DNA of 64,000 nt, from assembly GCF_030546695.1 (NCBI RefSeq), contig NZ_JAUOTP010000005.1:1-64000 (forward strand), given 5' to 3'. The stretch comes from Sphingomonas natans. GTDB lineage: Bacteria > Pseudomonadota > Alphaproteobacteria > Sphingomonadales > Sphingomonadaceae. Positions 11,275 through 18,496 of this stretch are shown here, piece after piece; positions within the stretch are counted from its first letter, which is position 1; every line of letters begins with the position of its first letter. The notes under the pieces are model-generated. The model ran no database searches. It was not told the DNA's origin and saw only the letters and a list, made by a program, of their open reading frames with translations. The translations under genes and the position numbers were made by a program.

Positions 11275-11943
11275 ATGGCAGCCTTCCCCTTCGACGTCGT
11301 CGCCTTCGATCTGGACGGCACGCTCGCCGACACCGCCCCCGATCTCACCGCCGCGCTCAATCACACGCTGGAGCAGCTCGGCTATCCCGTGGTTCCGGCC
11401 GGGGATGTGCGCCACATGGTCGGCCACGGCGCGAAGGCCCTGCTCCGCCAGGGCCTCGCCGCAGGCGGCCGGTCGGACGAGGCGCTGGTCGAACGCGGCT
11501 TCCCGATCTTCCTCGACTATTACGAAGCGCATATCGCCGACGAGAGCTTCGCCTTCCCCGGCTGCGAAGCCGCGCTCGACGAGCTGGCCGCGCGCGGCGT
11601 GATCCTCGCCATCTGCACCAACAAGCTGGAGGCCCTCGCGTGGCGCTTCGTGGACGCGATCGGCTGGAACCGTCGTTTCCCTGTCATCATCGGCGGCGAT
11701 ACGGTGGGGGTGAGCAAACCCGATCCCGCCCCCCTCCTCGCCACGATCGCGCGCGCCGGCGGCGGCCGCGCCGCCTTCGTCGGCGACAGCATCACCGACA
11801 CGACCACCGCACGCGCCGCCGCGATTCCCTGCATCGCGCTGAGCTTCGGCTTCCACGATCGCCCCCCGGCCGAACTCGGCGCGGATCTGCTGATCGATCA
11901 TTATGACGAGCTGATCCCTGCGCTGGAGCGGCTGGCCGGCTGA
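11275..11943 (+). CDS. gph: phosphoglycolate phosphatase (HAD superfamily)
   Basis: A 222-residue HAD hydrolase of the Gph type, which removes the phosphate from 2-phosphoglycolate, a product of DNA repair and other side reactions. HAD motif I is FDLDGTLADT near the N-terminus, motif II is in ICTNK, and the lysine and acidic motifs are SKPDP and FVGDSITD. The stop overlaps the phoR start as TGATG, so the two are translationally coupled. An antisense extension of this frame runs through glmU, but the ATG at 11275, facing glmU, is the sensible start. Other small-phosphate substrates are possible. Confidence 0.88.
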   Translation: MAAFPFDVVAFDLDGTLADTAPDLTAALNHTLEQLGYPVVPAGDVRHMVGHGAKALLRQGLAAGGRSDEALVERGFPIFLDYYEAHIADESFAFPGCEAALDELAARGVILAICTNKLEALAWRFVDAIGWNRRFPVIIGGDTVGVSKPDPAPLLATIARAGGGRAAFVGDSITDTTTARAAAIPCIALSFGFHDRPPAELGADLLIDHYDELIPALERLAG

Positions 11944-13019
11944 TGGCGCGCTGGCCCGAACTGATCGGCAGGCGCCGCGCCGCTAGGAACGAGTCCGCCG
12001 ACGCGCTCCCCCCCGGTGCCGCCGCCAGCGATGCCGCCGTGCTGCTCGATGTCTTTCCCGAGCCGCTGCTTCTGCTGGACGGCGTCATCGTGCTCGTCGC
12101 CAACGATGCCGCGCGCCAGCTGTTCGGCGCCTATCTCGATGGCGAGGATGTCCGCCTCGCCATTCGCCATCCGCAGGCGACCGCCTTGCTCTCGGGCACG
12201 CGCGAGGGGCCGGTCGCGATCGGCGGCCTCGGCAATCCCGATCGCCGCTGGGAGATGGCCGTCACCACGCTCGCCGATGGCCGCCGTCTCGTCCGCCTCG
12301 AGGACCGCAGCTCCGCGCAGGCGGGCGAGCGGATGCGGACCGATTTCGTCGCCAATGCCAGCCACGAGCTGCGCACGCCGCTCTCGGCCCTGATCGGCTT
12401 CATCGAGACGCTGGAGGACGCCAACGGCGCCGACGAAGGCCCGATCCGCGCGCGCTTCCTCGGCATCATGGGGACCGAGGCGCGGCGCATGCAGCATCTG
12501 ATCGACGATCTGATGTCGCTCTCGCGGATCGAGGCGGACCGCTTCGTCGCGCCGCGCGACGCAATCGATCTCGCCGCGCTCGCCCGCATCGCCTGCGCCG
12601 AGATCGAGGGCGGCGGCAAGGCCGGCGGCCGCATTCGCTGCACGCTGGAAGCGCCGCAGGCGATGGTCCATGGCGATCGCGCGCAGCTGCTCCAGCTGCT
12701 TCACAACGTCATCGGCAACGCGCTCAAATATGGCCGGCCGGGCAGCGAAGTCGCGGTCTCGGTCGCCACCGCCGACGGCAACGTGATCGTCGCCGTGCGC
12801 GACGAGGGCGAAGGCATCCCCGCCGAGCTGATCCCGCGCCTCACCGAGCGCTTCTACCGAGTCGATCCCGGCCGCAGCCGCTCGCTCGGCGGCACCGGCC
12901 TCGGCCTCGCCATCGTCAAGCATGTCGTAGAGCGGCACCGCGGCCGCCTCGACATCACCAGCGTCGTCGGCACCGGCACGACGCTGACCGTCACATTGCC
13001 GCTCGCCCTCATCCCCTGA
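11943..13019 (+). CDS. phoR: PhoR-like phosphate-regulon sensor histidine kinase without membrane anchor
   Basis: A 358-residue sensor kinase that should control PhoB. A PAS-like region (about residues 30-110) precedes the dimerisation box NASHELRTPL (phospho-acceptor His141) and a HATPase domain with N, G1 (DEGEGIP) and G2 (GGTGLGLAI) boxes. The LFGAYLDG...ERMRTDFVANASHE arrangement and the phoU/phoB context support PhoR. I see no transmembrane helix, whereas PhoR usually has one or two; the hydrophobic run LLLLDGVIVLVAN belongs to the PAS fold. It starts inside the gph stop (TGATG). The Pst transporter, the usual input partner, is not in the window. Confidence 0.88.
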   Translation: MARWPELIGRRRAARNESADALPPGAAASDAAVLLDVFPEPLLLLDGVIVLVANDAARQLFGAYLDGEDVRLAIRHPQATALLSGTREGPVAIGGLGNPDRRWEMAVTTLADGRRLVRLEDRSSAQAGERMRTDFVANASHELRTPLSALIGFIETLEDANGADEGPIRARFLGIMGTEARRMQHLIDDLMSLSRIEADRFVAPRDAIDLAALARIACAEIEGGGKAGGRIRCTLEAPQAMVHGDRAQLLQLLHNVIGNALKYGRPGSEVAVSVATADGNVIVAVRDEGEGIPAELIPRLTERFYRVDPGRSRSLGGTGLGLAIVKHVVERHRGRLDITSVVGTGTTLTVTLPLALIP

Positions 13020-13079
13020 GGCGCCAAAGTCGTGTAACATCACTGTCGTGAAGCGCAGCTAGGCGCAACAGGGCGGAAA

Positions 13080-13787
13080 ATGGCAATGGCGACCGGACAT
13101 ATCCTGAAATCCTTCGATGAGGATCTCGCCGAACTCCGCGCGCTCGTCGCGCAGATGGGCGGGCTTGCCGAAGAGGCGATCGACGGCGCCATCGCCGCCC
13201 TGGCCAATCGCGACACCGAAGCCGCCGCCGCGATCGTCGAGGGCGATCGCACGCTCGATAGGCTGGAGGCCGAGCTGGAGCGTCAGGTCGTCCGCCTGAT
13301 CGCGCTGCGCGCGCCGCTGGCCGACGACCTGCGCGAGATCCTCGCCGCGCTCAAGATCGCCGGCGTGATCGAGCGGATCGGCGATTATGCCAAGAACATC
13401 GCCAAGCGCGTACCGCTCCTGCTCGACAGCCGCGGCATTGAGCCGCTCTCGATCCTGCCGGCGATGGCCCGCGCCACCGCCGAGATGGTCCATGACGCGC
13501 TCGACGCCTTCGCGGCGCGCGATCCGGACGCCGCGCTCAAGGTCTGCGCGCAGGACCGGGTCGTCGACGATTTCTACAACAGCCTGTTCCGCGCGCTGCT
13601 GACCTACATGATGGAAAATCCGCACACGATCTCGGCATCGACGCACCTGCTGTTCATCGCCAAGAATCTCGAGCGGATCGGCGATCATGCGACCAACATC
13701 GCCGAGATGGTCCATTTCGCCGCCACGGGGGAACAGGTGGCGGAACGCGGGCGTGGTGCGGACACATTGGCGCCGGTGGCGGCCTAA
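13080..13787 (+). CDS. phoU: phosphate signalling regulator PhoU
   Basis: PhoU is a cytoplasmic helical protein that links phosphate transport to PhoR and keeps the Pho regulon off when phosphate is plentiful. The 235-residue protein contains the two symmetrical metal-binding signatures ERIGDYAKNIAKR and ERIGDHATNIAE, diagnostic for the family. There are two possible ATG starts six bases apart (13080 and 13086). It is 60 bases downstream of phoR and 10 bases upstream of phoB, so the three probably share an mRNA. Confidence 0.96.
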   Translation: MAMATGHILKSFDEDLAELRALVAQMGGLAEEAIDGAIAALANRDTEAAAAIVEGDRTLDRLEAELERQVVRLIALRAPLADDLREILAALKIAGVIERIGDYAKNIAKRVPLLLDSRGIEPLSILPAMARATAEMVHDALDAFAARDPDAALKVCAQDRVVDDFYNSLFRALLTYMMENPHTISASTHLLFIAKNLERIGDHATNIAEMVHFAATGEQVAERGRGADTLAPVAA

Positions 13788-13797
13788 GGGGAACGGA

Positions 13798-14496
13798 ATG
13801 ACGACGGGGCACATCCTGCTGGTCGAGGACGACGCGGCACTCGCCGAGCTGATCGCATGGCATCTGGAGCGCGACGGCTATTCGGTCGAGCGTACCGGCG
13901 ACGGGGACGAGGCGATGCTGCTCGCCAGCGAGCGTACGCCCGATCTCGTCCTGCTCGATTGGATGATCGAGAATGTCTCGGGCATCGAGGTCTGCCGCCG
14001 CCTGCGCCGCGCGCGCGAGACGCAGCGCGTGCCGATCATCATGCTGACCGCGCGCGGCGAGGAAGAGGATCGCATCCGCGGCCTCCAGACCGGCGCCGAC
14101 GATTATGTGACCAAGCCCTTCTCCCCGCGCGAACTCGTCGCACGCGTCAGCGCCGTGCTCCGCCGCACCCGCCCGGCGCTCACCGGCGAGCGGCTCGAAT
14201 ATCGCGGCATCGAAATGGATCTCGCCAGCCACCGCGTCCGCCGCGACGGCGATACGGTGCCGCTCGGCCCCACCGAATTCCGCCTGCTCCGCCACTTCCT
14301 CGAACATCCCGGCCGCGTCTTCTCGCGCGAGCGGCTGCTGGACAGCGTGTGGGGCCGCGAAAGCGAGATCGAGCCGCGCACCGTCGACGTCCATATCCGC
14401 CGCCTGCGCAAGGCGATCAACCTGAACGACCGCCCCGATCTGATCCGCACCGTGCGCTCGGCGGGCTATGCGCTGGATGCCGAGGGCGTGGCTTAA
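13798..14496 (+). CDS. phoB: phosphate regulon response regulator PhoB
   Basis: An OmpR/PhoB-family transcription factor of 232 residues. The receiver domain has the acidic pocket EDD at 10-12, the phospho-acceptor Asp54 in LLDWM and Lys in TKPFSP. The C-terminal winged helix contains VPLGPTEFRLLRHFLEHPGR and RTVDVHIRRLRKAI, typical of PhoB. The ATG at 13798 has a good ribosome site (AAGGGGA) in the gap after phoU. The frame is open further upstream, but only as an overlap with phoU. A long palindrome lies 16 bases beyond the stop. Confidence 0.96.
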   Translation: MTTGHILLVEDDAALAELIAWHLERDGYSVERTGDGDEAMLLASERTPDLVLLDWMIENVSGIEVCRRLRRARETQRVPIIMLTARGEEEDRIRGLQTGADDYVTKPFSPRELVARVSAVLRRTRPALTGERLEYRGIEMDLASHRVRRDGDTVPLGPTEFRLLRHFLEHPGRVFSRERLLDSVWGRESEIEPRTVDVHIRRLRKAINLNDRPDLIRTVRSAGYALDAEGVA

Positions 14497-14511
14497 CCGT
14501 ACCCGCGCTCC

Positions 14512-14642
14512 CTCACCGCTCATCCTGAGGAGGGACTGAGCGAAGTCGAAGGCCCGTCTCGAAGGACCCGCACTGTCTCGACCGTCCTTCGAGACGCCAC
14601 TTCGCCAAGCTCAGTGGCTCCTCAGGATGAGCGGAGTGTGAG
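14512..14642. repeat. dispersed palindromic repeat, copy 3 (long inverted repeat)
   Basis: CTCACCGCTCATCCTGAGGA... on the left pairs with ...CTCAGGATGAGCGGAGTGTG on the right, and the inner arms carry the same CTGAGCGAAGTCGAAGG core as copies 1 and 2. The transcript could fold into a stem of roughly 50 bp. It follows phoB directly and could end phoB transcription. It is nearly identical to the element at 15661-15763. Confidence 0.85.
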
Positions 14643-14858
14643 AACGAGCCGAACCCAAGCTGTATTGTCCAAACAACATAGCCCCGCCATCGCTCCCGCA
14701 AGGGGAGTCCATCTATTACCAAGCGGTATCGGAGCCGCCGCCGCATCCGGCGCGCCGAGCTCGGTGTCGCCTTCAGCCGACGCTCGAAAAATCCTTTTGC
14801 AATGTAGGATTTGGCCTGACACTTGGTTTGTCCGCCCCAGCGCAAGGAGCCGGACGCC

Positions 14859-14987
14859 ATGACCCGAGACGATCCCCGCACGACACGCACAAGGCAGAGG
14901 CAGGCCCGCGTTAATCGCACCGCCCCGCTCCCGAAATTACTTCTGCCGCCGGTGATCCGACCGCGCAGGAGCCCGGGTGGGGGGTGA
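14859..14987 (+). CDS. possible small basic protein (42 aa), unknown
   Basis: The ATG at 14859 is preceded by AAGGAG nine bases upstream, a stronger ribosome site than most genes here have. The predicted product is 42 residues, very rich in Arg, Thr and Pro (starts MTRDDPRTTRTRQRQ, ends in a Gly run) and has no signal peptide or membrane segment. I do not recognise a family. It stands alone between phoB and leuD. It is supported only by the ribosome site and the otherwise empty gap, so it could be a chance frame in high-GC DNA. Confidence 0.4.
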   Translation: MTRDDPRTTRTRQRQARVNRTAPLPKLLLPPVIRPRRSPGGG

Positions 14988-15061
14988 CGTAGTGTCAACT
15001 TTGTCAACTTCCGATCCGGACTCGCGGCCAGCAGCAGGCTCCGGAACGGTCCGCATAGGCG

Positions 15062-15640
15062 CTAGAGCCAGGCCCGCTCCTTGGCCATTCCCGCCTCGAA
15101 CGTATCGATATCGTTCGCGCCAGCCAGCGTCAGGCCGATCTCGTCGAGCCCCTTCATCAGGCAGTTGCGGCGGAACGGGTCCATGCGGAATTCGAACCGG
15201 TCCTGGAAGGGCGTTGTGACCGACTGGGTCTCGAGATCGACGGTGACGGGATCGCTCTTCGCCACCTCGATCAGGCGGTCGATCGCCTCCTGCGGCAGCA
15301 CGATCGTCGCGATGCCGTTCTTGAAGGCGTTGCCCGAGAAGATGTCCGAGAAGGACGGCGCCAGCACCGCCTTGATGCCGAGATCGCCGAGCGCCCAGGC
15401 GGCATGTTCGCGGCTCGATCCGCAGCCGAAATTGTCGCCCGCGATCAGGATCGGCGCGCCCGCATATTCGGGATCGTCGAACACGTTGCCCGGCTCCGCC
15501 CGGATCGTCTCGAACGCGCCTTTGCCCAGGCCCGTGCGCGTGATCGTCTTCAGATAATGGGCGGGGATGATGACGTCGGTATCCACGTTCTTGAGGCCCA
15601 AGGGATAGGCCCGGCCCTCGATCTCGGTCAGCGGCTGCAT
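15062..15640 (-). CDS. leuD: 3-isopropylmalate dehydratase small subunit
   Basis: LeuD pairs with LeuC to interconvert 2- and 3-isopropylmalate in leucine biosynthesis. The 192-residue protein carries the swivel-domain features [14 protein letters not shown] near the N-terminus, [13 protein letters not shown] and [13 protein letters not shown]. The ATG at 15640 is chosen because homologues begin close to [11 protein letters not shown]; upstream in-frame codons lie inside a repeat. leuC, often directly upstream, is absent here, and the repeat at 15661-15763 separates leuD from the next gene. Confidence 0.95.
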   Translation of the reverse strand: MQPLTEIEGRAYPLGLKNVDTDVIIPAHYLKTITRTGLGKGAFETIRAEPGNVFDDPEYAGAPILIAGDNFGCGSSREHAAWALGDLGIKAVLAPSFSDIFSGNAFKNGIATIVLPQEAIDRLIEVAKSDPVTVDLETQSVTTPFQDRFEFRMDPFRRNCLMKGLDEIGLTLAGANDIDTFEAGMAKERAWL

Positions 15641-15660
15641 CGCTCTACTCCATCTCCCTC

Positions 15661-15763
15661 GCCGCTCATCCTGAGGAGGGACTGAGCTTGGCGAAGGCCC
15701 GTCTCGAAGGATCCTTCGAGACGCCACTTCGACGGGCTCAGTGGCTCCTCAGGAGGAGCGGAG
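15661..15763. repeat. dispersed palindromic repeat, copy 4
   Basis: GCCGCTCATCCTGAGGAGGG on the left and CAGTGGCTCCTCAGGAGGAG on the right form an inverted repeat with inner arms CTGAGCTTGGCGAAGGCCC and TTCGAGACGCCACTTCGAC. It is a close copy of the element 1 kb away at 14512 and fills most of the gap between leuD and the LytTR regulator gene. Confidence 0.85.
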
Positions 15764-15783
15764 CAAGAGCGAAGTGGGCCCGA

Positions 15784-16584
15784 TCAGTGAACGAAGCGCG
15801 CCACTACGTCGCGATAGGAGCGGCTCACCTTCACCCGCGCACCGCTGTCGAGCACGAGGAAGCATTCGCCATTGGTATGCGGCTTCACCTGCTTGACCAG
15901 ATCGAGATTGACGATCGTCGAGCGGTGGATGCGCTGGAAGCGGCGCGGATCGAGCCGGCGCTCGAGATCCTTCATCGTCTCGCGCAGGATCAGCGTGTTG
16001 TCGCCCGTGTGGATGCACATATAATCGCCGGCGGCATCGATCCGCTCGATCGTATCGACGTCGACGCGGAAGATCTGCCCGCGATCCTTGATGTTGATGA
16101 GCTTCTCGTAGCGGTTCGACGCCATCTGCTCGGCGCTGTCGGGCAGCGCCTCGTGCGCCTCGGGCGCATGCTCGGCGATGACTTCCTTCAGCTGCACCAC
16201 CTCCTCGGCGGCGCGCTTTTCGGCGAGGCGCTGGCGCACCCGCTCCAGCGTGTCGGCGAGGCGATCCGTGTCCACCGGCTTCATCAGATAATCGACCGCG
16301 CCCGCCTCGAAGCCCTTCAGCGCATGATCCGAATAGGCCGTCACGAACACGAACAGCGGCGGCTCGACCTCGGCCAGCCCCGACACGACCGAAAATCCGT
16401 CGAAGCCCGGCATCTGGATGTCGAGGAAGACGAGGTCCGGCTTCTGCGTCTTGATCGCGCGGATCGCCTCGCGGCCGTTCGTGCAGGTCTCGACGATCTC
16501 GACATCTTCGTGCGGCTCGAGGCGGAGCTGCAGCCCCTGGATCGCCAGCGATTCGTCGTCGACGAGGATCGTGCGGATGGTCAT
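15784..16584 (-). CDS. LytTR-family response regulator
   Basis: A 266-residue DNA-binding response regulator. The N-terminal receiver (residues 1-120) has DDE at 9-11, phospho-acceptor Asp55 in FLDIQMPG and Lys in LMKPV. A linker rich in charged residues leads to a C-terminal LytTR domain (about 165-266) with RIHRSTIVNLD and KVSRSYRD, which binds DNA through a beta fold. It lies 18 bases downstream of the LytS-like kinase gene on the same strand, so the two form a two-component pair. The target genes are unknown; the leuD side is separated by a repeat. Confidence 0.93.
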   Translation of the reverse strand: MTIRTILVDDESLAIQGLQLRLEPHEDVEIVETCTNGREAIRAIKTQKPDLVFLDIQMPGFDGFSVVSGLAEVEPPLFVFVTAYSDHALKGFEAGAVDYLMKPVDTDRLADTLERVRQRLAEKRAAEEVVQLKEVIAEHAPEAHEALPDSAEQMASNRYEKLINIKDRGQIFRVDVDTIERIDAAGDYMCIHTGDNTLILRETMKDLERRLDPRRFQRIHRSTIVNLDLVKQVKPHTNGECFLVLDSGARVKVSRSYRDVVARFVH

Positions 16585-16602
16585 GCGTCGGAAGTCCTCA
16601 GT

Positions 16603-17682
16603 TCATGCGGCCTGATAGGGGATTTCGATGGCGACGGCGAAGCCGCTTTCCCCGGCCTGGATGTCGAAACGATGGTCTGCCCCATAGGCCTGGGCCAGCC
16701 GATCCCTGATATTCGCCAGACCGACGCCGGTGGACACGGTCGCCCGCGCCATGGCCTCGGTCAGGTTCGATCCTGGACCGGTGTCGCTGACTTCAATGTG
16801 AACGCGGTTGCCGATCCGTTTGGCCGAAATCGTGATGTCGGCCCCGTCCTCCTGCGGCGTCACCGCATATTTCACGGCATTTTCCACGAGCGGCTGCAGC
16901 AGCAGCGAGGGCATCTTTGCCTCGGCCACCGCGGGATCGATCTCGAATTCGGTGCGCAGCCGCTCCTCGAATCGCATCTTCTCGATGTCGAGATACAGTT
17001 TCAGCGTCGCCACCTCCTGCGCCACCGTCATCGCCCCCTCGGGCTCGCTGACCAACGTGTAGCGCAGGAACGAGGACAGCCGCGACAGCATCGCGTTGGC
17101 GCGATCGGTCTGCTTGAGCAGCACGAGCGTCGAGATCGAATTGAGCGTGTTGAACAGGAAATGCGGGTTGAGCTGGTAGCGCAGCATCGCCAGCTGCGCC
17201 GAGCTCGCCTGCGCCTCCAGCCGCAGCAATTGCTCGCGCTGGTCCTCGGCGACGAGGTAGAAGTTGATCCCGTAATACAGCGCGGACCAGGCGCCGAGCA
17301 CCGAGAAGTCGAGCAGGATCGCCGACAGATACTGAATCCCCTCGGGCATCGCCCCGGTTCGGTAGAATGTCGCATGCGCCCAGGTCTCGATCGACGAGAA
17401 AGCCGCCGAGGCCAGCAGCAGGATCAGGATCGAGACCGGCCAGGTGATCGCCGCCGATTGCCGGAACAGCCGACGATAGGCCGCCGACATGAGCAGGGTC
17501 AGCGAGTAGCCCGTCGCCGTCGTCAGCGCGGTCGGCACGACGAACAGCCAGCCCATCGCATTGGCGATTCCGCCCAGCGCGCGCAGCATGAAATAACCCG
17601 ACCAGCCGATCGTCTGGAAGGTCCAGAAGGCCCGGTTCTTGTCTTCGAAAAACGGACGGGAGCGGAGCAGCGGGAGCGGCAT
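16603..17682 (-). CDS. LytS-like sensor histidine kinase (His_kinase family)
   Basis: A 359-residue inner-membrane kinase. The first 150 residues contain about four hydrophobic helices (for example YFMLRALGGIANAMGWLFV and VSILILLLASAAF). The kinase part has the PF06580-type signature NPHFLFNTLNSI with His174 as the likely phospho-acceptor, followed by a HATPase with LLLQPLVENAVKYA and GVGLANIRDRL. This kinase class works with LytTR regulators, which fits the adjacent gene. The sensed signal is unknown. It is divergent from the small secreted-protein gene, across about 158 bases. Confidence 0.92.
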   Translation of the reverse strand: MPLPLLRSRPFFEDKNRAFWTFQTIGWSGYFMLRALGGIANAMGWLFVVPTALTTATGYSLTLLMSAAYRRLFRQSAAITWPVSILILLLASAAFSSIETWAHATFYRTGAMPEGIQYLSAILLDFSVLGAWSALYYGINFYLVAEDQREQLLRLEAQASSAQLAMLRYQLNPHFLFNTLNSISTLVLLKQTDRANAMLSRLSSFLRYTLVSEPEGAMTVAQEVATLKLYLDIEKMRFEERLRTEFEIDPAVAEAKMPSLLLQPLVENAVKYAVTPQEDGADITISAKRIGNRVHIEVSDTGPGSNLTEAMARATVSTGVGLANIRDRLAQAYGADHRFDIQAGESGFAVAIEIPYQAA

Positions 17683-17840
17683 CTGGCCCTCGATTTAGCC
17701 CAACCGGGCGCAACCCGCCACCCACTGCGCCTTCGACGGCTGAACCGCAGCTAAACGACTGGTTTTCAGCCGGTTCATCCGAATCGCGCTATCAGGCGTT
17801 TCAGGATAAGTTCGGTTTCGCTCAGGATTGGAGATCGGTC

Positions 17841-18170
17841 ATGCGTAAGCTTATAACGACCGCCGCAACGGCGCTGGCACTGGCCGGTACGCTCGTCGCC
17901 GCCGCAGCCCCCGCGGACGCGCAGCGCTATCGCGGGCGCGGCTATGGCTACGGTTATCATCGCGGCGGCGGCTCGGGCGCCGCGATCGCCGCGGGCATCC
18001 TCGGGCTGGGCGTCGGCGCAGCCGTCGCCTCGTCCAACCGTGGCTATTATGATCGCGGCTACGCGCCCGGCTATTATTACGCCCCGCCGCCCGCCGCTTA
18101 TTATTACGCGCCGCCCCCGCCCCCGCCCGTTTATTACGGTTATCCGGCTTACGGGCGTTACGGCTGGTAG
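17841..18170 (+). CDS. small secreted Gly/Tyr-rich protein
   Basis: A 109-residue protein with a clear Sec signal peptide (MRKLITTAATALALAGTLVA, cleavage likely after AAAAPADA). A basic Gly/Tyr segment follows, then one small-residue hydrophobic stretch (GAAIAAGILGLGVGAAVAS, glycine-zipper-like) and a Tyr/Pro-rich tail with several YYYAPPP units. Proteins of this build are common in sphingomonad genomes as hypothetical envelope proteins; the function is unknown. A ribosome site (GGAG) lies 8 bases before the ATG, and a strong terminator follows 10 bases after the stop, so it is probably a single-gene unit. Confidence 0.85.
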   Translation: MRKLITTAATALALAGTLVAAAAPADAQRYRGRGYGYGYHRGGGSGAAIAAGILGLGVGAAVASSNRGYYDRGYAPGYYYAPPPAAYYYAPPPPPPVYYGYPAYGRYGW

Positions 18171-18180
18171 GTCCGGCTCT

Positions 18181-18210
18181 CGGGCGGCGACCCAATCGCC
18201 GCCCGTTTTT
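18181..18210 (+). terminator. rho-independent terminator
   Basis: CGGGCGGCGA (18181-18190), loop CCCAA, then TCGCCGCCCG (18196-18205) form a perfect 10-bp GC-rich stem followed by TTTTT. It ends transcription of the small secreted-protein gene. Confidence 0.92.
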
Positions 18211-18288
18211 CTGCCGCGCCCCCTGTTTCGAAGCGCTGGCGCTTGACGATATCGGGCCACCCCGATAAGCGCGCCGTTCCGCTCGCAC

Positions 18289-18363
18289 GGCCCCTTCGTC
18301 TAGCGGTTAGGACGTCGCCCTCTCACGGCGAAAACACGAGTTCGATTCTCGTAGGGGTCACCA
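18289..18363 (+). tRNA. tRNA-Glu (anticodon CTC)
   Basis: A 75-base tRNA with encoded CCA. The acceptor arm GGCCCCT (18289-18295) pairs with AGGGGTC (18353-18359, one G-U pair), the discriminator is A18360 and CCA is 18361-18363. The D-arm contains TAGCGGTTAGGA. The anticodon stem-loop is TCGCC-CTCTCAC-GGCGA, giving anticodon CTC. The T-arm is ACGAGTTCGATTCTCGT. It matches bacterial tRNA-Glu closely and reads GAG codons, frequent in this high-GC genome. Confidence 0.95.
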
Positions 18364-18496
18364 GCGATGACGATATCCGACCGGGGGGTCCGGTTGATCG
18401 GATCCTCGACGCAGGTGCCGCAGACGGCCACTTCCTGATAGCGTCGGCGCTTTTCGCCCGATGATCACTGGACCCGGGAAATCCGCGCCGCCGCCT

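Larger units (their letters stand above)
14497..15061. other. 565-base gap between phoB and leuD
   Basis: It holds the long inverted repeat at 14512-14642 and a possible 42-residue gene at 14859-14987. The stretch 14780-14830 is less GC-rich than its surroundings and could carry a promoter for the small gene. No RNA gene was recognised. Confidence 0.6.

Noticed and set aside
14513-15007. 164-codon minus-strand frame between phoB and leuD
   Set aside because: It runs through the long palindrome and shows repeat-derived, Arg/Ser-rich sequence without motifs.
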